A stretch of 10,042 bases of DNA from Nitrospiraceae bacterium (GCA_011391455.1 JAABQN010000002.1:1-10042), one strand, 5' to 3'. Shown: positions 1 to 6,065, numbered from the stretch's first letter. The notes: generated by a model from the sequence alone, not told the origin. Numbers and translations: made by a program.

Positions 1-242
1 TCGGGTTTGGTGGAACGGCCCAGGGTATAGACCGGTGAGTGTTCAAGGAGCAGCAATACATCCCTTTGTCGCTCTGCAACCCGGTCTTCCTGGAGTTGTT
101 TCTGAAGTGCATATGTCTCGTCATAGGGCATCGGTTGGGGGAACTGGACAAGTGCACCCACTTGCGGGAGAGACTTCTGAAAAGGCTCATTCCCCTGTGT
201 CCGGACGTCGTGACTTGGGTGTGATCCAACGACGAGACTCAT
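1..242 (-). CDS. lipB: LipB octanoyl-[ACP]:protein N-octanoyltransferase, N-terminal part (cut by window edge)
   Basis: LipB moves the octanoyl group from acyl carrier protein to lipoyl domains, the first step of protein lipoylation in the cytoplasm. The minus strand is open from the edge and gives 80 codons. Residues about 30-55 (GALVQFPQPMPYDETYALQK) match the LipB N-terminal strand-helix pattern. Residues 63-76 (LLLLEHSPVYTLGR) are the family signature, usually LLLEHPPVYTLGR. The catalytic Lys and Cys lie beyond the edge. I chose ATG at 242 because AGGA (plus-strand 250-253) sits 7 nt upstream; an in-frame ATG at 278 is possible, and a stop lies above that. The gene follows the sigma factor on the same strand but is separated from it by a terminator, so it is probably transcribed separately. 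Confidence 0.88.
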   Translation of the reverse strand, partial: MSLVVGSHPSHDVRTQGNEPFQKSLPQVGALVQFPQPMPYDETYALQKQLQEDRVAERQRDVLLLLEHSPVYTLGRSTKP

Positions 243-369
243 GAAAGAGTCCTGGGCAGTGAGGGATTCTGAAGCCATGTTGTAGGCACACTCGTCATGG
301 GGCCTCGTTTATTTGAGTCGGCCTCATTGTCGCACAACAGCATTCGGGGTGAAAGTTCGTAGAAAGGAA

Positions 370-396
370 AAAGGGCGAGGGTTGTCCTCGCCCTTT
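370..396 (-). terminator. Intrinsic terminator of the sigma factor gene
   Basis: A perfect 11-bp stem (AAAGGGCGAGG against CCTCGCCCTTT) has a 5-nt loop. Read on the minus strand it is followed by a run of five Ts within a pyrimidine-rich stretch, as expected for a rho-independent terminator. It begins about 20 nt after the sigma gene stop codon and lies before lipB. In the plus direction the T tract is poor. Confidence 0.85.
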
Positions 397-417
397 CCTG
401 CTTTATGAGACTGTGGC

Positions 418-1674
418 TTATTGGATGGAGGCAAACATGTTTTTAATTTGAGGCGTCTTCAGTTTCTTGAGCGCTTTTGCTTCGATCTGGCGAATCCGTT
501 CCCTCGTCACCGAGAGGCTCTGCCCCACCTGCTCCAACGTGCAGGCCTGATCCTGGCCGATACCGAAGCGCAGCCGGATGACGGTCTGCTCGCGGGGCGT
601 GAGCGTGTCGAGAATGCGCTCAAGCTGGTGGGACATTTCTGTCCGGTGCACATGGGCATCGGGCGGAACTGCTTGCGAGTCAGGGAGCAGTTCCCCAAAC
701 TCCGTGCTCCCATCACCTACCGGCTTCTCCAATGCGACCGGCTCTTGAAATGCCTGCACGGTTTCGTGGAGTCGTTCGGGTCTCATTCGCAGCACCTGCG
801 CCACTTCTTCGAGTCGAGCGGGACGGCCTAGCTGTTGACCGAGCCGTCTGGTCACGCGGAGTATGCGGTGGGAAGCTTCAGTCTGGTGAACTGGAATGCG
901 AATGGTCCGCGATTGATCGGCAAGTGCACGCGTGATGCCTTGACGGATCCACCAGGTTGCATAGGTACTGAACTTGAACCCTTTGCGGTATTGATAGCGC
1001 TCGGCCGCTTTCATCAAACCGATATTTCCTTCTTGCACGAGATCCAACAAAGTTAGGCCACGGCCTGTGTAATGTTTTGCCACATCCACAACGAGCCGCA
1101 GGTTACAACGCACTAATTCATCTTTTGCCTGCTCGAGCACAATCCGTGCGGAGCGCAAGGCGGCCAACCCTTCCTTGAGTTGCTTGGCGATAGAAACCGG
1201 AAACCTTTGCTGCCCCGTTCCCTGTTTGATCATCTCCGCGAGGCTCTGCTCGGCTTTATCGATCGCTGTGGCGGAAAGTCCGCTCAAACCTTTGACCATT
1301 TGAAGTGTGCGGTGCGCTTCGAGAACAGAGTCCGATCGTTTGAGCCGGTGGAAAACGGGTATTGCGTGGCGTAGAGCTTTCCGAATGGTGGTCGTTCCAT
1401 AATCGATCTTCTTCGCCAGCTCGACTTCTTCCTCCCTGGTCAACAGGGCTCGTTCACCGAAGGAGCGAAAATAAAGCGACTCCAACATGAATGGGCCGCC
1501 GCTCACGGCGGTACGAGTCGCTGTCTTCGCCGGCTCCTCAGGTTGGTCCTCTTCGGATGTATCCCGGCCGATCACATCCAAGAGATCGCTCGCCTCGGGA
1601 TCGTCAGCGTCAACGTCTTTTGCAGTTGTGACAAGCTCTGTCTGCGCAGGGGTTGGGAAAAGACTATCTTTCAT
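418..1674 (-). CDS. RNA polymerase sigma factor, sigma-70 family, group 2 (RpoD/RpoS-like)
   Basis: This protein directs RNA polymerase to promoters. From the chosen start it has 418 residues. Residues 1-60 are acidic and low in conservation (many D/E at 20-48). Region 1.2 is at about 62-92 (FRSFGERALLTREEEVELAK). A roughly 90-residue helical spacer follows, then region 2 at about 185-262, including the core-binding DLVQEGNIGLMKA and the -10-reading FSTYATWWIRQGITRALADQ. Region 3 is about 263-345 with an EFGELLPDSQ finger. Region 4 is about 350-407 with the HTH SVTRERIRQIEAKALKKL. It lacks the large non-conserved insert of long RpoD proteins, so I read it as a group-2 alternative or stationary-type factor. 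Regions 2.4 and 4.2 are so RpoD-like that it should read ordinary -35/-10 promoters. The start is ATG 1674 because an AAGGAGG lies 9 nt upstream; an in-frame ATG at 1716 has no such site. RpoD itself cannot be excluded. Confidence 0.9.
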   Translation of the reverse strand: MKDSLFPTPAQTELVTTAKDVDADDPEASDLLDVIGRDTSEEDQPEEPAKTATRTAVSGGPFMLESLYFRSFGERALLTREEEVELAKKIDYGTTTIRKALRHAIPVFHRLKRSDSVLEAHRTLQMVKGLSGLSATAIDKAEQSLAEMIKQGTGQQRFPVSIAKQLKEGLAALRSARIVLEQAKDELVRCNLRLVVDVAKHYTGRGLTLLDLVQEGNIGLMKAAERYQYRKGFKFSTYATWWIRQGITRALADQSRTIRIPVHQTEASHRILRVTRRLGQQLGRPARLEEVAQVLRMRPERLHETVQAFQEPVALEKPVGDGSTEFGELLPDSQAVPPDAHVHRTEMSHQLERILDTLTPREQTVIRLRFGIGQDQACTLEQVGQSLSVTRERIRQIEAKALKKLKTPQIKNMFASIQ

Positions 1675-1683
1675 GTCGTGGTT

Positions 1684-1690
1684 CCTCCTT
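1684..1690 (-). promoter_or_regulatory. Ribosome binding site fixing the sigma factor start
   Basis: AAGGAGG on the minus strand, 9 nt before ATG 1674. It would lie inside the coding region if translation began at the upstream ATG 1716, so it favours the shorter protein. Confidence 0.7.
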
Positions 1691-2249
1691 TTACTAACCG
1701 ATGTCTTTCTCCACATGGTCGGTCTCGAGCGGATTTCGTTCTTGTGTTCTATCCTATAAGAGACAGCGATCAGGCAAACGATTCATTTTGAGTACTGTGC
1801 CGCTAGACGGTCTTCCTGCCTCTCCACGCAGCAAATACTGTGCTGGATTGATCATGAGAACAACGGAGCGTGATTTAGCGGGAAATGCAGCACTATTAGA
1901 ATGGTTTAATGAGAAGGCCTGAGAGGCGGTGTGGCAGCTTTGCTATGGATGTGTAGGTGTGACTATAGCCAATAGGCCTAATTGCCACATCTATTTCTTG
2001 AACAGGTCTTTCGGGAAACAGGCGTTCATATGAATGAGTGGATATGGGGAAAGTCGTGGTGGAGTTTGTCTCCGCCGCTATTTTAGAGAGCGTCTGAAGA
2101 TTGCGGAGGGTGGAGAGTGCATTCGTGTCGGGTATTCGTGTTGAACAGGTCGGGCTCAATGGATCTGCATATCGAAAGAAACTTCAATCAGCTCTCCCAA
2201 GGAACACATCGTAGAGGTGAAGAAAATTATCATCGTGGGCGTTGTCTTG
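1691..2249. other. Long intergenic region without a convincing gene
   Basis: This is the space between the divergent sigma factor and trmI genes. No frame gives a protein with a recognisable domain, a good ribosome binding site and normal composition. It holds a possible hairpin with arms GTGGCA (1931-1936) and TGCCAC (1983-1988), with an inner GCTAT/ATAGC pair. It also holds a promoter-like TAGAAT at 1897-1902 embedded in a sequence resembling the trmI promoter -10 region. It may carry regulation for both flanking genes or be the remains of a lost gene. Confidence 0.5.
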
Positions 2250-2278
2250 TTGAAAACCCGGCGTGGCACTTCTAGAAT
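2250..2278 (+). promoter_or_regulatory. Near-consensus sigma-70 promoter for trmI
   Basis: A -35 element TTGAAA (2250-2255) and a -10 element TAGAAT (2273-2278), each one mismatch from consensus, are separated by exactly 17 bp. Transcription would start about 2285-2287, at or next to the trmI ATG at 2287. This implies a message with almost no leader and argues against a GTG start at 2263, which lies in the promoter spacer. Confidence 0.65.
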
Positions 2279-2286
2279 GGAATCCG

Positions 2287-3156
2287 ATGTCATACTTTCA
2301 ATCAGGCGAACGTATCCATTTGGTTGACAAGAAAGGGCGGCAGTATGCTCTGACCTTGAAGGCCGGAGACCTCTATCAGCTGAGCGGTCATAAAATTCTC
2401 CACGACGATCTAATCGGAAAGCCTGATGGTTCTCTCGTCACGCTCTCAGGCAACAAGATTATGTTGGCGCTCAAGCCGACGTTCGGCGACTATGTGTTGA
2501 AGATGCCGCGTGGCGCGCAGGTATTGTACCCAAAGGATCTTGCGCTCATTCCTATGTGGGCGGATGTCTATCCTGGCGCGCGCGTGTTCGAGGCGGGGAC
2601 CGGATCCGGAGCGTTGACGATGGCACTACTGCGCGCAGTGGGCTCGCGTGGCGTGGTGGTGACCTACGAAGTCCGTGAGGATTTCGCGCGAACGGCGATG
2701 ACGAACATTGAACGGTACATGGGGCCGGTGCCGAATCTCATTCCGCTTCGTCGGAACGCGTACGAAGGAATCAGTCTGCTTGATGATGGGTTGCCATTCG
2801 ATCGTCTCGTTCTCGATCTTCCTGAGCCATGGCAGGTGGTGCCACATGCAGCCCAGGCCCTTCGCTCCGGCGGCATGTATTTGAGCTTTGTTCCCACCGT
2901 TCCTCAAGTGGTGCAGACGGTTGAGGCTCTTCAGCGAGCAGCGGTCTTTGGCATGGTCGAAACATTTGAAACGCTGTTGAGGACCTGGTCGATTCAGGGG
3001 CGTAGTGTACGACCGGATCATCGAATGGTCGCCCACTCAGGCTTCATCACGGTGGCCAGAAAAATTGAATCTGGCTTGTGGCCCGTAGGCCAACCGGTTG
3101 AATCTATCCATGAAGGCATTGATGTGCACGAAGTGCGAGAGGATCACCTACGATGA
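2287..3156 (+). CDS. trmI: tRNA (adenine-58-N1)-methyltransferase, TrmI family
   Basis: TrmI makes m1A58 in the T loop of tRNA using S-adenosylmethionine and works as a homotetramer in the family. From ATG 2287 it has 289 residues, the usual length. Residues 1-30 (FQSGERIHLVDKKGRQY, LKAGD) are the family N-terminal domain. YPKDLALI (81-88) precedes SAM motif I, EAGTGSGAL (102-110). The acidic YEVRE (127-131) should bind the ribose, LDLPEPW (176-182) is the catalytic-site motif, and RPDHRMVAHSGFIT (242-255) is the C-terminal signature. A GTG at 2263 in frame would add 8 residues, but the promoter position and the family N-terminus favour 2287. No Shine-Dalgarno is visible. The stop overlaps the next start as ATGA, so trmI and the SDR gene are probably translated in a coupled way. 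Confidence 0.88.
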   Translation: MSYFQSGERIHLVDKKGRQYALTLKAGDLYQLSGHKILHDDLIGKPDGSLVTLSGNKIMLALKPTFGDYVLKMPRGAQVLYPKDLALIPMWADVYPGARVFEAGTGSGALTMALLRAVGSRGVVVTYEVREDFARTAMTNIERYMGPVPNLIPLRRNAYEGISLLDDGLPFDRLVLDLPEPWQVVPHAAQALRSGGMYLSFVPTVPQVVQTVEALQRAAVFGMVETFETLLRTWSIQGRSVRPDHRMVAHSGFITVARKIESGLWPVGQPVESIHEGIDVHEVREDHLR

Positions 3157-3908
3157 ATCGATTACAGGGAAAGGTCGCGATCATCACAGGAGGCAATGCC
3201 GGTATCGGTGAGGCGATCGCAAAAGCCTTTGTGCGCGAAGGGGCATCGGTCGTGATCACGGGGAGGCGGCAGAAAGAGCTGGACCGGGTTGTGAATGACA
3301 TTATGAAGGAGCAGGGGGAGGCATTCGCTGTTGCCGGATCGGTGACAGATGAACTGCATGTTCAGGAGACGGTGCGCCAGACTGTACGGCAGTTCGGACA
3401 ACTCGACATTCTCGTCAATAATGCCGGAGTCGGGGACTTTGGAAAGCGCCTGCATGAGATCGATGATGCCACCTGGACGCAGGTATTCGACGTCAATCTG
3501 ACCGGGGTATTCCGCATGACGCGAGCCGTCTTGCCGCAGATGTTGAAGCAGGGGAAAGGAGCGATCGTCAATATCTCTTCCATTGCGAGCGTGATCGGCC
3601 TCCCCTCATTGCCGGTCTATGCCGCCTCCAAGGGTGGGCTTGATGCCTTGACCAGAGCCCTCGCGGTTGACTACGCCAAGGATGGCATCCGCTGCAATGT
3701 CGTGAATCCAGGACTCATCGATACGCCAATGGCTGCTCCGCTGATGAGCAACTCCGAACTACTGGATCCCATACTCTCGCACTATCCTATCCGTCGAGCT
3801 GGGAAACCGGAAGAGGTGGCTAATATGGTCCTCTATCTGGTCTCCGACGAAGCAACCTGGGTCACGGGCGGGACCTTTCCCATCGATGGAGGAATGACCA
3901 TCTCCTAA
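3153..3908 (+). CDS. SDR-family NAD(P)-dependent oxidoreductase, FabG-like
   Basis: A classical short-chain dehydrogenase/reductase of 251 residues, a typical length. The Rossmann motif TGGNAGIG is at 12-19, NNAG at 89-92, the structural Asn at 115 (DVNLTG), catalytic Ser143 in NISSIAS, and Tyr156-Lys160 in YAASK. PG (186-187) and the C-terminal WVTGGTFPIDGGM are standard. All catalytic residues are present, so it should be an active reductase or dehydrogenase. The residues after the first Rossmann strand (GRR, 37-39) suggest NADP. The substrate cannot be told: 3-oxoacyl-ACP reductase is possible, but many sugar- and steroid-type SDRs look the same. It overlaps trmI by 4 nt and lies about 100 bp before aroE. 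Confidence 0.88.
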   Translation: MNRLQGKVAIITGGNAGIGEAIAKAFVREGASVVITGRRQKELDRVVNDIMKEQGEAFAVAGSVTDELHVQETVRQTVRQFGQLDILVNNAGVGDFGKRLHEIDDATWTQVFDVNLTGVFRMTRAVLPQMLKQGKGAIVNISSIASVIGLPSLPVYAASKGGLDALTRALAVDYAKDGIRCNVVNPGLIDTPMAAPLMSNSELLDPILSHYPIRRAGKPEEVANMVLYLVSDEATWVTGGTFPIDGGMTIS

Positions 3909-3922
3909 GCAGGAACACCTCT

Positions 3923-4003
3923 ATGCGAGTGGTGCCTGTCGTTGATGCGGTGCGAGAGGCCTGTCGCTGTCCTGAAAGTGAAATAGGCTCTGCGACGTCG
4001 TGA
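3923..4003 (+). CDS. Possible 26-residue upstream peptide before aroE
   Basis: A short frame, starting MRVVPVVDAVREACRCP, has AGGA about 9-10 nt before its ATG and ends 6 nt before the aroE start. aroE itself has no visible Shine-Dalgarno, so translation of this frame could deliver ribosomes to aroE. I do not recognise the peptide. It may be chance or the remains of a gene. Confidence 0.25.
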   Translation: MRVVPVVDAVREACRCPESEIGSATS

Positions 4004-4009
4004 ATTTCT

Positions 4010-4864
4010 ATGGACATCGATGCCCATACACAGTTCTGCGGTCTGATCGGCAATCCAGTCGAGCATTCGCTCTCACCTGCGATTCACAATGCTGCGTTTC
4101 AGAAACTCGGGCTGAACTTTGTGTATCTGGCGTTCCGCGTGGAAGCGATCGGCGACGCGATCAAGGGACTTCGCGCTTTGGGAAACTTTCGAGGCGCCAG
4201 CGTAACTATCCCCCACAAGGTGTCGGCTGTTTCGTTTCTTGACTCTCTCGAGCCAACAGCACGTCATATCGGCGCGATCAATACCATTGTGGCTTCTGGC
4301 GGGGCCCTCACAGGCTATAACACCGATGCGATTGGCGCTTTGCGCGCACTTCGTGAGGGAGGTGTGGCCTTGAACGGGCGTCAGGTAGTCATGCTGGGGT
4401 CTGGAGGCGCTGCTCGTGCGATTGCCTTCGCGCTCGGAGCAGAGACCGGGATCGATCACTTGACCATACTAGGGATCGATGATCAGGAACGCACAGTCCT
4501 GGTTCGAGATCTCCAGTCGAAGACAGGGATGGCCGTGCAGGAATCGTTTCTTGATGAAAGTATGCTGCGAAAGGTTCTGCCGGATACTCACGTGCTGATC
4601 CATTGTACACCGATGGGTATGTCGCCAAAAGTACACCAAACCTCTGTGCCTGCATCGTTGCTCCATTCAGGATTGACGGTCATGGACATCGTCTACAACC
4701 CCCGGGACACTCAATTGCTGAAGGATGCGAAGGCGGCGGGCTGTCGTGTGATTCCCGGGCTTGAGATGTTTCTGCATCAGGCCTCGGCGCAGTTCGAGCT
4801 CTGGACCAATCAGGCTGCCCCAGTCGATGTCATGCGCAAGGTCTTGGAATCTCGCTTTGTATGA
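4010..4864 (+). CDS. aroE: Shikimate dehydrogenase (NADP+)
   Basis: AroE reduces 3-dehydroshikimate to shikimate, step four of the route to chorismate. It has 284 residues, normal for the family. The substrate side shows SLSP with Ser20 and Ser22, the catalytic Lys70 in TIPHK, Asn91 in GAINT, Asp106 in YNTDA, and Gln257 in LEMFLHQA. The cofactor side shows the glycine-rich GSGGAAR at 130-136 and CTPMGM at 199-204. All expected catalytic residues are present. ATG 4010 is the only start in frame, since a stop lies 7 nt upstream. There is no clear ribosome binding site, so it may depend on coupling to the small frame just before it. The next gene is aroK, the following step in the pathway, 70 bp downstream. 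Confidence 0.95.
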   Translation: MDIDAHTQFCGLIGNPVEHSLSPAIHNAAFQKLGLNFVYLAFRVEAIGDAIKGLRALGNFRGASVTIPHKVSAVSFLDSLEPTARHIGAINTIVASGGALTGYNTDAIGALRALREGGVALNGRQVVMLGSGGAARAIAFALGAETGIDHLTILGIDDQERTVLVRDLQSKTGMAVQESFLDESMLRKVLPDTHVLIHCTPMGMSPKVHQTSVPASLLHSGLTVMDIVYNPRDTQLLKDAKAAGCRVIPGLEMFLHQASAQFELWTNQAAPVDVMRKVLESRFV

Positions 4865-4897
4865 AGTCCCCATCGTTCACGTCGGGTCGTGCGATAT

Positions 4898-4925
4898 CCC
4901 CTGACCCCTTACTTCTTACCCCTCA
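4898..4925 (+). repeat. Four tandem copies of a degenerate 7-bp unit (YYYCTNA)
   Basis: The bases fall into exact 7-bp register: CCCCTGA, CCCCTTA, CTTCTTA, CCCCTCA. The array fills the space where the aroK ribosome binding site would be expected. The C-rich mRNA would resemble, not pair with, the anti-Shine-Dalgarno sequence. Confidence 0.7.
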
Positions 4926-4934
4926 CGGTGCATT

Positions 4935-5438
4935 GTGAACATCGTGCTGATTGGCTATCGGGGGACTGGTAAGAGTACGGTGGGCAGACAGCTTGCTGCG
5001 CGCTTGGGACGAGAGCTCGTATCAACCGATACGGAGATCGTCAAGCGCGCGCAACGTACGATTCCGGAGATCGTTGCCCAGGAGGGATGGGAATACTTTC
5101 GGGATCTGGAGTCCGAGATCTGCAGAGAAATTGCCAGCCGTGACCAGCTTATAATCGATACCGGCGGTGGGGCCATACTTCGTGCACAGAATGTCGAGGC
5201 GTTGAAGACGAATGGCACTGTATTGTGGCTGACAGCTTCCGTCGAGACGATCGCACGACGAATCGGCAGTGGCAATCAGCGACCCTCGTTGACCGGGACC
5301 AAATCGTTCGTCGATGAAATTCAGGACGTGTTGCGGGAGCGGACGCCGAAATATCAAGCGGCTGCCGATCACATTGTCGTGACCGACGGTCGATCGATCA
5401 ATCAATTGATGGAGACCATACTCGCACTCCTTCCTTGA
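4935..5438 (+). CDS. aroK: Shikimate kinase
   Basis: AroK transfers phosphate from ATP to the 3-hydroxyl of shikimate, the step after AroE. It has 167 residues, typical for the family. The Walker A loop GYRGTGKST is at 7-15. Asp32 and Asp34 (TDTEI) should bind magnesium and shikimate, Arg56 in YFRDLE and the TGGG at 76-79 bind shikimate. The lid RPSLTG (116-121) carries the ATP-contacting arginine, and RTPKY (136-140) is the conserved end. The start is GTG 4935; a stop lies 33 nt upstream in frame and no ATG is available. No Shine-Dalgarno is present, only the 7-bp tandem array. Probably one transcript with aroE. Confidence 0.93.
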   Translation: MNIVLIGYRGTGKSTVGRQLAARLGRELVSTDTEIVKRAQRTIPEIVAQEGWEYFRDLESEICREIASRDQLIIDTGGGAILRAQNVEALKTNGTVLWLTASVETIARRIGSGNQRPSLTGTKSFVDEIQDVLRERTPKYQAAADHIVVTDGRSINQLMETILALLP

Positions 5439-5465
5439 CAAGGCCTTCTCCGAAGTGTTTGAAAT
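5435..5465 (+). promoter_or_regulatory. Possible tRNA-Arg promoter overlapping the aroK stop
   Basis: A perfect -35 TTGACA (5435-5440) includes the aroK TGA stop. The best -10 candidate is TGAAAT (5460-5465), with a long 19-bp spacer and 4 of 6 matches. Transcription would start about 2 nt before the mature tRNA. The -35 is convincing, the -10 is not. Confidence 0.3.
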
Positions 5466-5473
5466 AGCAAAGT

Positions 5474-5550
5474 GCGCCCGTAGCTCAATTGGATAGAGCA
5501 TCGGACTTCGGATCCGAGGGTTGGGGGTTCAATTCCCTCCGGGCGCACCA
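5474..5550 (+). tRNA. tRNA-Arg, anticodon TCG, CCA encoded
   Basis: Complete 77-nt cloverleaf. The acceptor stem GCGCCCG (5474-5480) pairs fully with CGGGCGC (5540-5546). The D arm is GCTC/GAGC (5483-5486, 5496-5499). The anticodon stem TCGGA/TCCGA (5501-5505, 5513-5517) holds the loop CTTCGGA, with TCG at positions 34-36 reading the CGA arginine codon. The T stem GGGGG/CCCTC has one G-T pair and the loop TTCAATT. The discriminator is A5547, and the CCA end (5548-5550) is in the DNA. Confidence 0.97.
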
Positions 5551-5615
5551 CTCTCCGTTCACTGAATCATCAGGATAGAGTCAGCGAAGTAACAATGACT
5601 TATAACTGATCTGCT

Positions 5616-5633
5616 GGCCCTTTCGAGAGGGCC
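5616..5633 (+). terminator. Possible weak terminator after tRNA-Arg
   Basis: A stem GGCCCT/AGGGCC with a short loop lies 65 nt after the tRNA. It is followed by GTTCCCC, which is not a good T tract, so it may be only a processing or attenuating hairpin. Confidence 0.3.
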
Positions 5634-5718
5634 GTTCCCCTACCAAAGCTGCATAGATTCCTCGTGTTTTCAGTAATATCCTTCGTATAGCAAGCAGAAT
5701 CCGCGGCTGTCTGAATGG

Positions 5719-5732
5719 TGCTATGCTATAGG
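5719..5732 (+). promoter_or_regulatory. Extended -10 promoter candidate for the small zinc-ribbon gene
   Basis: Two overlapping TG-N-TATNNN elements occur, TGCTATGCT and TGCTATAGG, with no clear -35. Either would start transcription about 5-12 nt before ATG 5745. TATAGCA (5686-5692) and TGCTATA (5724-5730) also form a 7-bp inverted repeat that could be an operator. Confidence 0.3.
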
Positions 5733-5744
5733 CAAGATCGTGTC

Positions 5745-5888
5745 ATGTATTCCAGCAGGAGATTATCAAGTCGAGGACAGCGGAAGCGGAAGGCCTGGAC
5801 AAGGCATTGCCCCTGTTGTGGACGCTGGCTGATGAAGCAGGATCCCGCGGTACCCTGGGTCTGTTCTTGCGGATGGCTGAGTGGATAA
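5745..5888 (+). CDS. Small zinc-ribbon-like protein, 47 residues
   Basis: I do not recognise a family name. The 47-residue frame has a strongly basic N-terminal third (RGQRKRK at 10-16) followed by two cysteine knuckles: CPCCG (22-26) and VCSCGW (39-44). CPxCG and CxCG are the hallmarks of a zinc ribbon, here with one residue fewer in the second knuckle. Tryptophans at 18, 28, 38 and 44 would pack such a small fold. The basic tail suggests nucleic-acid or ribosome binding, by inference only. ATG 5745 has no strong ribosome binding site. An in-frame ATG at 5715 would add 10 residues but lies upstream of the promoter-like element. The stop is 30 bp before the next small gene, so the two probably form one transcript. 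Confidence 0.6.
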   Translation: MYSSRRLSSRGQRKRKAWTRHCPCCGRWLMKQDPAVPWVCSCGWLSG

Positions 5889-5918
5889 GAGTACAGTCAC
5901 CAAGAGGAGGAGCTTACC

Positions 5919-6065
5919 ATGAATCATGTAGTCCTCCATGATGTCCGGGCTAGCTTTTTTCTGATGGTGTGCCTGGCCATGTTGGCTTTCATTTGTGCCG
6001 TAGCCGCGTTAAGTACCGTGATGCGTCCGGCTCGGTGGGCCGATCGCAAACCAGCTCAACTTTAA
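5919..6065 (+). CDS. Small single-span membrane protein, 48 residues
   Basis: A short frame with an excellent ribosome binding site, GAGGAGG (5904-5910), 8 nt before the ATG, which makes translation likely. Residues about 12-34 (FFLMVCLAMLAFICAVAALS onward) form one hydrophobic segment long enough to cross the membrane. The C-terminal tail (RPARWADRK) is basic, so the tail should face the cytoplasm and the N-terminus the periplasm. No enzymatic motif is visible and I do not recognise the family. It follows the small zinc-ribbon gene by 30 bp. A role as a small regulatory or structural subunit is a guess. Confidence 0.65.
   Translation: MNHVVLHDVRASFFLMVCLAMLAFICAVAALSTVMRPARWADRKPAQL

Noticed and set aside
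35..244. Plus-strand open frames of 60-70 residues at the left edge
   Set aside because: They lie opposite the lipB coding sequence, which explains the open frames; neither has a known motif.
1745..1785. Promoter for the sigma factor (TTGCCT and TATAGGAT on the minus strand)
   Set aside because: The hexamers are spaced by only 13-15 bp, too short to be convincing.
1855..1922. Short plus-strand frame starting MRTTERDLAG
   Set aside because: Only about 22 residues, no ribosome binding site and no recognised family; could be debris but not supportable as a gene.
1896..2159. Minus-strand 87-residue frame in the gene-poor gap
   Set aside because: Ser/Thr/Pro-rich reading without motif or ribosome binding site; looks like a chance frame.
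2263..2286. GTG start for trmI
   Set aside because: Falls within the promoter spacer and adds residues not typical of the family; ATG 2287 preferred.
2217..2327. Hydrophobic mini-frame starting GTG (VKKIIIVGVVLL) before trmI
   Set aside because: Its later part contains the trmI promoter and overlaps trmI; no good ribosome binding site.
5715..5744. Earlier ATG for the small zinc-ribbon gene
   Set aside because: No ribosome binding site, and it lies upstream of the promoter-like elements; the later ATG is simpler.
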